A stretch of DNA of 64,000 nt from Armatimonadota bacterium (GTDB lineage: Bacteria; Armatimonadota; JADLDR01), in contig JADLDR010000039.1 of assembly GCA_020846535.1 (NCBI GenBank), positions 1 through 64,000 on the forward strand, read 5' to 3'. Below, piece after piece: positions 33,327-41,778 of this stretch. Numbering within the stretch: the first letter of the stretch is position 1; each line of letters starts with the position of its first letter. The translations under genes and the position numbers were made by a program. The notes below the pieces were generated by a model. That model worked only from the letters and a program-made list of their open reading frames with translations, was not told the DNA's origin and did not search any database.

Positions 33327-35075
33327 ATGGATGGAAACAAAATAAAAACAGCGAATCACGCTGTTTTTATGCTATGGATGGCTTGTGTGTCCTTTTTGAT
33401 CTCGGTGCTGATTACCCGCTACGATGTGTTTACGGGCAACCAGGCGATCCAGATTCCGCTCATCCATGAACTCATGGACAGGCGCGCTTTCCCTTCCGAC
33501 CCCTTTGCCGCGATCCTTCCCTATTATGCCTCTATGCTCTGGCGGGTCGTGGCGATGCTGCACATCTTCTTTCACTTGCAGCCTCTTTTGCTGGGCCTTT
33601 TTATCGCAAGACAGCTTTTCGTACTCTATGCGGCGGGGCGGCTGGCTCATGCCTTTATGCCCGGATCGCGGCTTGCCGCGATGGGGGCGATGCTGATGCT
33701 GGCTTTCGGTCCGGTTCCTCTGGTCGGCTCTGGCACCATCTTTAACAATTATTTCGAGCAGTCGGGGTTGTGTACCGGCTTTTTGCTCATGGCTGCCGCG
33801 GCGTTCATCGAGCGAAAGCCCCTTCGCTGGGCCGTCTGGATGGGGATCGCGTTCAATGTGAACATCTTGTACGGGATCTATGCCTCGGTATATTTCACCG
33901 CCGTTACCCTGGCCGTCGCCCGTTATCGGTCGCAGTGGAAAGAGTGGGCGAAACATGCGGGCGTCGCCCTGCTCATCGCCCTGCCGACATTATGGCTGGC
34001 CCTGCAATCGTTCAGCCGGGAAGCCTCCGACTCCCATTTGTGGATGGCCGCAAGCCGGGCGCGATCCGCGCACCACCTGATGCCCCTGGCCTGGGGGAAC
34101 CGGAACTGGTTTTTGTTCGCCTTTTTCTTCCTCCTCTTTTCTGCCGCGTTTTATCTCTATCGTAAAAAGCATCCCGAATTCGGGCCCTTCGGCCTTGCCT
34201 GGACGGGCGTTTGTCTCTTCTGGGTGGGGTTGTCCTTTGTCGCCGCCTACATGCTGCCTTCGCCCAAACTGCTGCAATTGCAGCCGATCCGGGGAACTGA
34301 TATCTGGTATGCGCCTGCCGGCATCCTGCTGATCAGCCTGGTCGCCGATTACGCATACCGCATCGTGACTCACCGGCCTTTGCGCCAGCAAATATGGGCC
34401 TCCGCTCTGTTTGTCGTATCGATAGCCGTCTGGCGCGTGCCGGTGTCTATCAAGCACGCCCTGTCGGCCTTCTCGATTGGCTTGCTGATGTTTGTCATTT
34501 ATAGGCTGCTGATAGAGCGAGGCCGCTCTTCGCGAGGCGCATTCTCTGTATTCAGAACCCCGTCTTACAGCCTGGCGCTTTCCTGCATCCTGCCGGCTCT
34601 CATTCTGGGAATATGGCTCGAAAAGCCCCGTTTGAGCGATGACAGCTTCGAAGCCTTCGCCCATCCGCCGGAAGAGAAGATCGAATACCGAACGGCGCGG
34701 TGGGCGGCGACCCATGCGTCCTACGATTCGGTTTTCCTGACCGACCCAGGCTGGGATCAGTTCCGAAGCATCGCGGAACGGCCTATTTTCGTATCCTGGA
34801 AGGACGGCACCGGTCTTTTCTGGGATCGAAGCTTCGCCTCGGAATGGATAGAGCGGTTGGTGGCGCTGGGGATCGATTACCGGCAGGCTAAGACCACTTC
34901 CGGCCCTCTCAATCGCTGGCTCACGGAGAGCTACCGGAGGCTAGGCGATGAAGATATCTGGCGGCTCCTCCGCGCCTACCGAATCGATTACTGGGTGGTC
35001 GATAAAAAGCATTCTTCCTGCTTCCCGGTGGTCTACCAGGGCGCTCGATGGAAGATTCTGAGGGTGAGTGGCTGA
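33327..35075 (+). CDS. Polytopic membrane protein with C-terminal soluble domain (glycosyltransferase-like architecture)
   Basis: A 582-residue protein with 11 or so membrane helices from residue 12 to about 440, a first extracytoplasmic loop (TRYDVFTGNQAIQIPLIHEL) and a soluble domain at residues 450-582. The outline fits the GT-C-like DUF6798 type, in which the tail has ERPIFVSWKDGTGLFW and IDYWVVDKKH. These are thought to be membrane glycosyltransferase relatives; no activity is proven. It is monocistronic, AT-rich upstream, and is followed by a strong hairpin at 35078. Confidence 0.7.
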   Translation: MDGNKIKTANHAVFMLWMACVSFLISVLITRYDVFTGNQAIQIPLIHELMDRRAFPSDPFAAILPYYASMLWRVVAMLHIFFHLQPLLLGLFIARQLFVLYAAGRLAHAFMPGSRLAAMGAMLMLAFGPVPLVGSGTIFNNYFEQSGLCTGFLLMAAAAFIERKPLRWAVWMGIAFNVNILYGIYASVYFTAVTLAVARYRSQWKEWAKHAGVALLIALPTLWLALQSFSREASDSHLWMAASRARSAHHLMPLAWGNRNWFLFAFFFLLFSAAFYLYRKKHPEFGPFGLAWTGVCLFWVGLSFVAAYMLPSPKLLQLQPIRGTDIWYAPAGILLISLVADYAYRIVTHRPLRQQIWASALFVVSIAVWRVPVSIKHALSAFSIGLLMFVIYRLLIERGRSSRGAFSVFRTPSYSLALSCILPALILGIWLEKPRLSDDSFEAFAHPPEEKIEYRTARWAATHASYDSVFLTDPGWDQFRSIAERPIFVSWKDGTGLFWDRSFASEWIERLVALGIDYRQAKTTSGPLNRWLTESYRRLGDEDIWRLLRAYRIDYWVVDKKHSSCFPVVYQGARWKILRVSG

Positions 35076-35077
35076 GC

Positions 35078-35136
35078 GCCCGGCGCTTTTTGAGAGAATT
35101 GCTCGATCTTCCATGCCTTCTCAAAAAGTGCCGGGC
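35078..35136. terminator. Long hairpin between convergent genes
   Basis: GCCCGGCGCTTTTTGAGA (35078-35095) and TCTCAAAAAGTGCCGGGC (35119-35136) pair over 18 bp with one mismatch around a 23-base loop. T-runs inside each arm make it suitable as a bidirectional terminator for the membrane protein gene and the DegT gene. The stem can be extended outward (GAGTGG/CACTC). Confidence 0.7.
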
Positions 35137-35153
35137 ATTCGCACTCACGCAAT

Positions 35154-36449
35154 TCAACCCGCCAGACCGTCCAGGTTCCGGGTGACCTTTGCGACCGCTT
35201 CGATGCACTGGTCGAGCAGGGCGCGGTCACAGGGGTGAGGGAAGGTCGGCAGGCCCACGGTCCGGGTCCAGATGGCTTCGGCCTCGGGGCAGTCGCCGCG
35301 GTGGTAGACTACCTTGCGTTTGACATACGGGGCGTCGAAGGGAATGCCCTCGGCCCACATGTCGCGCTCCTCGTAGAGCGGGTTCCAGTAGACGGGCAGG
35401 TAACCGGCGCGGCCTGTCGTGGAAGGCAGCCCTTCGGCGCTCAGGGCCTCTACGAAGCGGTCGCGGGAGACGCCCTGCATCCTGTCGGCATGGTACTGGC
35501 AGATATAGTTGAGCCAGGTGCGCCGGGTTCCGGGAGCCTCGTAGGGGGGAGTCAGTCCGTCCCCCAGGGAGCGAATGCCGTCGCTCAGGTAATCGAGATT
35601 GGCCCGGCGGGCGGCGCTGGTCCTGTCCAGCTTGGCGAGCTGCACCAGGGCCATCACCGCCGCCCAGGGGTGCATCCGGTATTTGTAACCGTAGCAGGTC
35701 GGGGCCTGCGGGGCGCGCATGTCGGTCGGCACGAGTTTGCGCCACTTCTCGGATTTGAGTTTCGGGATGCGCTCGTAGTGCCCCAGCACGATGGCCCGTT
35801 CGTAATATTCCTCGTTATCGGTGATGAAGATGCCGCCTTCAATGGCGGTCAGGAGCTTGGCGGCCTGGAGGCTGAAGCATCCGACATCTCCGATGGTTCC
35901 AACCTTCTTTCCCTTATAGGTCGCCCCGTGCGCGTGAGAGCAGTCCTCGATGACGGGGAGGCCGCGTTCGCGGGCTATCGCCATGATCTCATCCATCGGG
36001 GCCACCGCGCCGAAGGGGTGCAGCACATTGATGGCTTTCGTGGAAGGGGAAATCTTTCGCTTGATATCCTCCGGGTCGATGCAGCCGCTTTGAGGATCCA
36101 CATCGCAGAAAACCGGAATGGCGTGAAGTGTCAACACCTGGGAAACCGAAAGATGCCAGGTGTAGGAGGGGCAGATCACCTCATCGCCCGGGCCGACCCC
36201 CACCGCGAAATAGGCCGCCTGGATGCAGGACGTTCCGTTGTTGTGGGCCACGGCGAACTTGGAGCCGTGATAGGCCGCGAATTCCTGCTCCAGCCGCGTG
36301 ATCGGGCCGTAGATGTCGGGGTCTTTCATGGCGGCCAGCACCGCCGTCTGTTCCTCCTCCCCGATGACCGGCCAGCGGTTGGCGGCGTTCATCTCCTCGG
36401 ACATGGTGACGGTCTTCGGGCCGCCCATCAGGGCAAGTTTTTCGGACAT
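35154..36449 (-). CDS. DegT/DnrJ/EryC1/StrS family PLP aminotransferase
   Basis: The start at 36449 (AAAGGAG upstream) gives 431 residues. Lys198 in CFSLQAAKLLTAIEGG is the Schiff-base lysine and Asp169 in VIEDCSHAHGA the cofactor partner; HNNGTSCIQAAYFA and YKYRMHPW are present too. It is a distant paralog of the protein at 9287-10624 (both begin with LALxGGPK), and both sit next to a ceramidase-like gene. It probably acts on a keto-sugar or deoxy-amino-sugar. It is the last gene of the second minus-strand cluster, 77 bp after the unknown 600-residue enzyme. Confidence 0.9.
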   Translation of the reverse strand: MSEKLALMGGPKTVTMSEEMNAANRWPVIGEEEQTAVLAAMKDPDIYGPITRLEQEFAAYHGSKFAVAHNNGTSCIQAAYFAVGVGPGDEVICPSYTWHLSVSQVLTLHAIPVFCDVDPQSGCIDPEDIKRKISPSTKAINVLHPFGAVAPMDEIMAIARERGLPVIEDCSHAHGATYKGKKVGTIGDVGCFSLQAAKLLTAIEGGIFITDNEEYYERAIVLGHYERIPKLKSEKWRKLVPTDMRAPQAPTCYGYKYRMHPWAAVMALVQLAKLDRTSAARRANLDYLSDGIRSLGDGLTPPYEAPGTRRTWLNYICQYHADRMQGVSRDRFVEALSAEGLPSTTGRAGYLPVYWNPLYEERDMWAEGIPFDAPYVKRKVVYHRGDCPEAEAIWTRTVGLPTFPHPCDRALLDQCIEAVAKVTRNLDGLAG

Positions 36450-36526
36450 AGATGACTCTCCTTTTGTGCTATTGCATTTAGCTTGAGGCAGATATTCGAA
36501 TGTCGGCAGGCAGGGCTTCTCCCGCC

Positions 36527-38329
36527 CTATTGATCCCACGGCAGCCGGTAGGTCGGGACGCAGGCATAGCGGTCGATGTCGAGCCGGAGCTTTACGCCGC
36601 AGCCGGGGAGAAGGTTGACCGCCAAGTAGGGGCCGTTGACCGCGATCTCCCCGGCGGGCGAGGTATCGGCCACAGCGCGCGTGAAGCGGTGTTCGCGGAA
36701 ATTGCCTGCCTGGAGGATCGTCTGGCGCTCCCTGTCCGGGCTGAGGTTGATCAATTCGACATCCACCCCGTCTGCATCCAGTCGGCTAACCAGGGCGGCC
36801 ACATCCCGGGGGACGCCGGGGCGGCGCGTCTCCCCATCGAAATAGCGGAGGCGGGTATGGAGGAGGCCGCCGTGGTAGATTATATACGGGCTGCCCAGCA
36901 TCAAGTGGACCAGGGATTCGATGACGACCGGGTTCCGGCTCTGCCAGTGGTGAACATCCACGGTTTGCAGGTCGGAATCGTCGGACTCGACCACTGCCCA
37001 CCTGCGGCAGCTCTCGGCATAGTTCGCCCGGCAGATGGCCTCCGGGTAGCCGGGGTTGCGGCCTCGGATGTAGTGATACCAGCAGTTCTGGTGCGATCCG
37101 TCGCCTTTGCCGACATGGGGAAGGATGTTGCCCCAGGTGTCGGTATCGAACCAGCTTTCCAGAAGCGCGGCGTCCTCCGGCTTCTGGGACAGATACCAGA
37201 GATGGATCGGGAGGGTGGGGTCGGGCTGCCTGAAGCTGCACCAGCCGCCATCGCAGTGGCGGTAGGGGATCAGGAGATTGCCGTCCTCGCGCCTGCCGCG
37301 TCTCTCCATCTCCAGCAGTTGCTCTCGCGGCAGGGCTAGAAACGATTCGTCGCCGGTGACCAGGTAGGCGTTTTCGGCGGCGATGGTGGCAGGCTCGATA
37401 AGGGTGGGGAATCCGTGAGGCCATCGCCAGCCGTAATAGCCACCCCACCACTTGCCGTTCATGCACTCCCCGATAATCCCGCCCGGGCCGACATTGTCGG
37501 GCATCAGCCCGCCATTCACCTTTGCCCGTTCCATCCAGCCTTGCGTGTAGCGGGCCACCCAGTCGCGGAAGCGCGTATCCCCGCTGTAGAGAAAGGCATT
37601 GGCGACAAGGCTGGTAGCGGTCAGGTTCAGGGGGACATCGCCTCGCATCATCCGGCGGTTGAGAAAGTCCAAGATTTTAGCGAAAGTCTTATTATTGTTC
37701 CAGTCGGCGGTCGGGCCGGTGATGCCGGGGATATCGTCGAAAGGAGGCGGGTAAACAGTCAGAACCGGACGGTGGGTCACCCAGTCCTCCGCCGAATTGA
37801 CGAACCGCGGGCCGCGGCTGCCGTTGATGGGAGAAACGACGATGTTCTTATCGGGATCGTAATTGGGGGCTTCGGGATCGTCTCCGGTGTACATGCGGGC
37901 GAACCGGATCGCGCGGGAGCGCATGATCGGGTCGTGCGGGTCGGAAAGGCCGAAGAAGTAGAAGTAAAGGCTACTCTCGCCGTGGTGCATCCAGTCGTAG
38001 TACCCGTCGAACTCCCGCCAGACCTGGCCGTAGCCGGTAAACTGCCGGGTGATGGCGTCCCACTCGAACCGGGCGATTTCATCCACCGCCGGATCGCCTC
38101 CCAGGGCGTAGAGAAGCGGGTAATTGAAGAAGCTCTCATAGGCATCGTCCGACCCGTCCATGCCGGGCCATTCGTCCCGCCAGACGAGCGTTCCGTCGCG
38201 GCGCGCATATCGCTCCACGAACCGCACGGCCAGCCTGCTGTTCATGTCCAGAAGATACCGCTCCCACAGCGCCCACGCGGGCGGCGGCACGCGCTCCCCC
38301 GCATCGATAGATGGGATGGTTTGAGACAT
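36527..38329 (-). CDS. Large cytoplasmic protein of unknown function (possible alpha/alpha-barrel glycosidase-like)
   Basis: The start at 38329 has AAAGGAGAGG upstream and gives 600 residues with no signal peptide. The body is rich in Trp, Tyr, Asp and Gly with runs such as NGKWWGGYYGWRWPHGFPT, HCDGGWCSFRQPDP, GYYDWMHHGESSLYFYFFG and GDGSHQNCWYHYIRGRNPGY, followed by a beta-rich tail from about residue 520. This alternation is typical of six-hairpin (alpha/alpha)6 carbohydrate enzymes. That is a fold guess; I recognise no named family. Its place beside ceramidase-like, sialidase-like and DegT genes supports a carbohydrate role. Confidence 0.55.
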   Translation of the reverse strand: MSQTIPSIDAGERVPPPAWALWERYLLDMNSRLAVRFVERYARRDGTLVWRDEWPGMDGSDDAYESFFNYPLLYALGGDPAVDEIARFEWDAITRQFTGYGQVWREFDGYYDWMHHGESSLYFYFFGLSDPHDPIMRSRAIRFARMYTGDDPEAPNYDPDKNIVVSPINGSRGPRFVNSAEDWVTHRPVLTVYPPPFDDIPGITGPTADWNNNKTFAKILDFLNRRMMRGDVPLNLTATSLVANAFLYSGDTRFRDWVARYTQGWMERAKVNGGLMPDNVGPGGIIGECMNGKWWGGYYGWRWPHGFPTLIEPATIAAENAYLVTGDESFLALPREQLLEMERRGRREDGNLLIPYRHCDGGWCSFRQPDPTLPIHLWYLSQKPEDAALLESWFDTDTWGNILPHVGKGDGSHQNCWYHYIRGRNPGYPEAICRANYAESCRRWAVVESDDSDLQTVDVHHWQSRNPVVIESLVHLMLGSPYIIYHGGLLHTRLRYFDGETRRPGVPRDVAALVSRLDADGVDVELINLSPDRERQTILQAGNFREHRFTRAVADTSPAGEIAVNGPYLAVNLLPGCGVKLRLDIDRYACVPTYRLPWDQ

Positions 38330-38520
38330 TTCGATCCTCTCCTTTAGAAAGCCAACACTCGGGTGTAGGGGCAGACCTGTGTGCCTGCCCCAATGTATTA
38401 CCCCCATGCAGGGCGAGTACAAGGTTCGCCCCTACGGTGTGGGCCAGACGATGGCTGCCAAGTTAAAGCTCCTTACAGACTGCATCGATGTCGCTGCGTT
38501 CCTCGCAGACGGTAGCGAGG
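38330..38520. repeat. Operon gap with family B and family C repeat pieces
   Basis: GTAGGGGCAGACC and GGCGAGTACAAGGTTCGCCCCTAC (near 38370-38432) are family B ends. The sequence AAGTTAAAGCTCCTTACAGAC at 38460-38480 and GACTGCATCGATGTCGC nearby match family C (12117, 20326). No gene. Confidence 0.65.
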
Positions 38521-39804
38521 CTACATCAGAACCAGTTCTTCAATCGCTTGTTTCAAAGCGGCTTCGGATTCGGGGGCGAGATAGGTGGCTGTCGGCTCGT
38601 AGCCGCCTTCTGCGTAGGAGACGGCCAGCGGGATATAGCCCGTTCCCCCGTCTCCGTAGCCGGAGACGGCTACAAATGCGTTCGGGTTCAGGTTTTTGGC
38701 ATAAAGCTGATATTCGATGAATGGCTCGCCGGGCAAGTGGAGGATCGTTACGGAGTCCCCCAGGCGCAGGGCGGTCAGGAGGATGGGATCACCCAGACGG
38801 CGCAGGTAGGCGATGGCAAGGGCCGTATCCTTGCGCTCCCAGAGGGATTTTGCCGGATCGTCCAGCGCCCGGCCCAGGTCGGGTCCGTTCAGGTCGGGGC
38901 GCAGGGGGAAAGCGACCGGAAGGACGCACCACTCCAGCGAACCGGCAGGGATGCGCCGGGCGCTTGACTCGGAATCGGTCATCGCGCGGTAGATGCGCTC
39001 CGACAGAACCGGACGCATGGCGGGGGAGCCGTCGTTGTATTTGCCTGCGGTGATATTGCCTGCGCAGCCGGTGAAATAGAGGTGAGGGACGCCCTCCTCC
39101 GCGCTCCTGCGGTCCCGAGCCAGCCCGGCGAAATCGCAGGTCGCCTTCCCGTCGCCGTAATAGCTCATCGGGTGTGTGGCGTAATAGTGCAGGGAGGCCA
39201 GCTTGCGCTCCCCGTTCCAGAAGCCGACGGTCTGAAGAAAGGGATCGATCAGGCCCTCCGGCTCGGCGCGTATGGCTTCCTCTGTGCAGGAACTCCATCG
39301 GGTGGCCTCGATCTTTCCGTCGAGGCCGAGGATGCGGCGGTTGGAGGCGACCTGCTCCACCTTCGCCTTGCCCACTGTGATATGGCTGACCGGCTCCAGG
39401 CGGCTCATCGCTTCCTTCGCAGCGCGGGCGGCTCTTTCCAGGGTTTGACGGAACCAGGGGATATCCATATGGGCAGGCAGCCCCGCCTCGTCGGAAATCT
39501 CCTGGGCGACGATATCGGTAATCGGCGCGTTATGAGGGTGAACGCATTGAATCGCCACCCGCTCCGGCGTTGTGCCGACCGCTTCGGCCAGCGATTGACG
39601 CCAGAGCGTATGATCCAGGTTCCGCACTTCGCACCAGTCCAGAGCGCACAGCGCTACCGGCTGCCCCTCCCCGGCCAGCACAACGCCCAATCCGTACATC
39701 GGATCGGTAACCTCTTCCACCGGCTTGATCCATCCCCCGCACAGGGGATGCCCCACCGGAGGCGTCACCTCCAGCGCGAATGTCGTCAGTTTCAGTTCGG
39801 GCAT
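38521..39804 (-). CDS. Neutral/alkaline ceramidase-like hydrolase, second copy
   Basis: A 427-residue paralog of the protein at 10689-11966. It has LEVTPPVGHPLCGGW near the start, metal-type CVHPHNAP (His89, His91), HYYATHPMSYYG with a further His, and LYFTGCAGNI in place of LPGCFGDV. It lacks a signal peptide and the C-terminal domain of true ceramidases, so it may cleave an N-acyl group from a sugar or aminosugar. AAGGAGA precedes the ATG. It stops 191 bp before the unknown enzyme and sits one gene away from a DegT aminotransferase. Confidence 0.78.
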   Translation of the reverse strand: MPELKLTTFALEVTPPVGHPLCGGWIKPVEEVTDPMYGLGVVLAGEGQPVALCALDWCEVRNLDHTLWRQSLAEAVGTTPERVAIQCVHPHNAPITDIVAQEISDEAGLPAHMDIPWFRQTLERAARAAKEAMSRLEPVSHITVGKAKVEQVASNRRILGLDGKIEATRWSSCTEEAIRAEPEGLIDPFLQTVGFWNGERKLASLHYYATHPMSYYGDGKATCDFAGLARDRRSAEEGVPHLYFTGCAGNITAGKYNDGSPAMRPVLSERIYRAMTDSESSARRIPAGSLEWCVLPVAFPLRPDLNGPDLGRALDDPAKSLWERKDTALAIAYLRRLGDPILLTALRLGDSVTILHLPGEPFIEYQLYAKNLNPNAFVAVSGYGDGGTGYIPLAVSYAEGGYEPTATYLAPESEAALKQAIEELVLM

Positions 39805-39824
39805 CGAAATCTCCTTGGAAAAGA

Positions 39825-39919
39825 GTATAGGGGTCAGGATGTAGGGTATAGCAGACCACTACGCATAATCGTTCCAGGCTAACAATACGGCGCTCCCCCC
39901 TACACCCTGACCCCTATAC
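39825..39919. repeat. Inverted repeat between two cluster genes
   Basis: GTATAGGGGTCAGGATGTAGGG (39825-39846) pairs with CCCTACACCCTGACCCCTATAC (39898-39919) with one mismatch over 22 bp, around about 51 bases. The interior is not related to the other repeats. It lies in the 151-bp gap between the sialidase-like and ceramidase-like genes and might end or slow transcription. Confidence 0.7.
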
Positions 39920-39955
39920 CCTCCACACCCTTCGCCACTCATCGGCGGTTTCCTT

Positions 39956-41002
39956 TCAGAAGCGGTCGGTTTGGAGCCAGTAGCCGCGGATCTGGGCGGT
40001 GGCGAAGTCGTCGACGATGTAGTTGACACAGAAGATGCGCCGGTCAGGGAGGACGGCCCAGCCGGAGTAGCCGGTGTCGGGATGGGGGCTGCGGTCGCGG
40101 TCAATTTCGCGGAGGGTCGCGGACTGGCGGGATAACTCGGGTTCTGCGGCGCTCTCGGCGCTTTCCAGGCAGGCGAAGAAATGGCGGTTGGGAGACCGCC
40201 CGCCGGGGTAGCAGCGGTGGGCGATCAGGACGCGGCTCTCGTCGACCAGGCCGGAGACAGGGCGGTGGCAGCCCGGCATGAGCGTCGGGAAAGGGCCTTG
40301 CCAACTCAGGCCGCCGTCGCGGCTGAGGCATTTCAGGCCGGGCCATCCCAGGCCGCTGTTTTCGCGCATATAGCAGACCAGACTGCCGCCGGGCAGGGCG
40401 GTCAGGCTGGCTTCGCAGGCGTTATACCGTTCGTCATCGCAAACGGTGATCGGACCGCTCCACGTCCGGCCCTCATCGCCGGATCGCCAGAGCGCCTGCT
40501 TCAGCTTGCCGGTGCGCGAGATGGCGACATGGGCGGCCACCAGCCAGTCCCCGGAGGGAGCAAGGCACAATTTGTCCGGCACGATGCCTGTGATGGGCGT
40601 CCGCTCCGGGCCTCCCCAGGTCTGTCCCTCGTCCCGGCTCCACCAGAAAAAGACCCTCGATCCGCCGAGGTCTCTTTCTCCCGGCGGGAGCGGGTAGCCA
40701 TCGCAGAGGATCCACAGCCTCCCGTCCGGCAGCGTTCCGATGCGCGGGCAATTCCACTTGAAGAGGACGCCCGATTCCTGGCGGCTCTCGGCCAAAAGGC
40801 GCGGCTCGCTCCATGTCCGCCCCTCATCGACGCTTTCCCGCCACGCGAGGTGAGAGAACGCCTCGGCCACATGCGAATCGCTCTGGCGGTAAACGCACAG
40901 AAGGCGGCCATCGCCGGTGCGGGCCAGATCGGGAAAGCAGGCGTAGACACCCTCTTCCCGTGCTATCGTCACCATCGGCCATCCGGTAATGGTATGCTGC
41001 AT
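39956..41002 (-). CDS. Sialidase-like (BNR/Asp-box) protein
   Basis: The 348-residue product has four Asp-box motifs (SVDEGRTW, SRDEGQTW, SGDEGRTW, SRDGGLSW) spaced about 50 residues apart, the mark of a six-bladed sialidase-type propeller. Early FPDLARTGDGRLLCVYR carries an Arg/Asp typical of the first strand. There is no signal peptide, so it may be an intracellular exo-sialidase-like glycosidase or phosphorylase relative. It is the first gene of the second minus-strand cluster (41002 to 35154). Confidence 0.8.
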   Translation of the reverse strand: MQHTITGWPMVTIAREEGVYACFPDLARTGDGRLLCVYRQSDSHVAEAFSHLAWRESVDEGRTWSEPRLLAESRQESGVLFKWNCPRIGTLPDGRLWILCDGYPLPPGERDLGGSRVFFWWSRDEGQTWGGPERTPITGIVPDKLCLAPSGDWLVAAHVAISRTGKLKQALWRSGDEGRTWSGPITVCDDERYNACEASLTALPGGSLVCYMRENSGLGWPGLKCLSRDGGLSWQGPFPTLMPGCHRPVSGLVDESRVLIAHRCYPGGRSPNRHFFACLESAESAAEPELSRQSATLREIDRDRSPHPDTGYSGWAVLPDRRIFCVNYIVDDFATAQIRGYWLQTDRF

Positions 41003-41778
41003 GGCGGTTCCTCCTGGCGGTCAGCGTTTCCAGGGGATATTCCACAGAGAAGCCCCAATCCCTCTTACGAAAGCCGAAAGATAAATCGGAGGACGCCCCG
41101 GGCTACAGGGCCATCGGCAGATCGGCGCACAAGGCCGCTCGAAGCCCGCGCCCCAAGCCCTGCGCCTGCGCTGTGTTTTCCGGGGAAACGGCGGCAATGC
41201 GCCAGAGGGCCTGCCCGAATTGTGTCATAAGTGTCATAGTGTCATAGGGCCAGCAGGGTATGACAGAATTCGACCCAAAGGGAAGAACCACCCGGATGTC
41301 TGGCCGTATGGCTTTTTCCTTTGCCAAGTATTTAATATAAATATAGTTTTTATATAAATATATTTATATAAAAACTAAGAGAGTAGGAAGGATACCGTTG
41401 GCCTGCCTGCGCCAGGGGCATAGTGTCATACCCCTATGACGCTATGACACTATGACACTTATGACACAATTAGCGTTGGGGCAGGAAGTAGCGGGCGGTG
41501 GAGCGGCCCCGGCCTTCGGGCTTGGGGAGCGTTCCTCCACCTCGCCAGCGTTCAGCGAAACGGGAAAGGCTGAGACCGGAAGGAAGCGCCCGGTCTATCC
41601 CCTTGCTGACCGAAACGAGGGGAGAGGAATCCATCTGCCGTTATCGGATGATTTTTGCCAATTTGCATGAAAGGATTTTCGATGCCGGTGGGCGTATATC
41701 AAGACAGCGGTTATGCTCGAAAAAGCGGCGAACGCTTTGCGGAGCGGATGGCCCGCGAAACGCAATAGAGGAGGTTTT
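41003..41778. repeat. Gene-free stretch with exact 30-bp inverted repeats and AT-rich core
   Basis: AATTGTGTCATAAGTGTCAT followed by AGTGTCATAG (41218-41247) is exactly repeated in reverse complement at 41442-41471. The TGTCATA heptamer occurs three times in each arm, and more copies lie at about 41258 and 41420-41440 in both orientations. Between them, 41325-41375 is nearly pure A/T (TATTTAATATAAATATAG-type). Short ORFs through the arms come only from the repeat (they share YDTMTLMTQ). The layout recalls a binding-site array next to a DNA-unwinding or promoter region. The rest of the stretch, 41480-41770, has no recognisable gene. Confidence 0.85.

Noticed and set aside
41103-41670. Two short ORFs (41103-41327 minus, 41452-41670 plus) sharing YDTMTLMTQ-like or MTLMTQ peptides
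   Set aside because: The shared peptide comes only from the inverted repeat; the rest lacks similarity, composition or ribosome sites.
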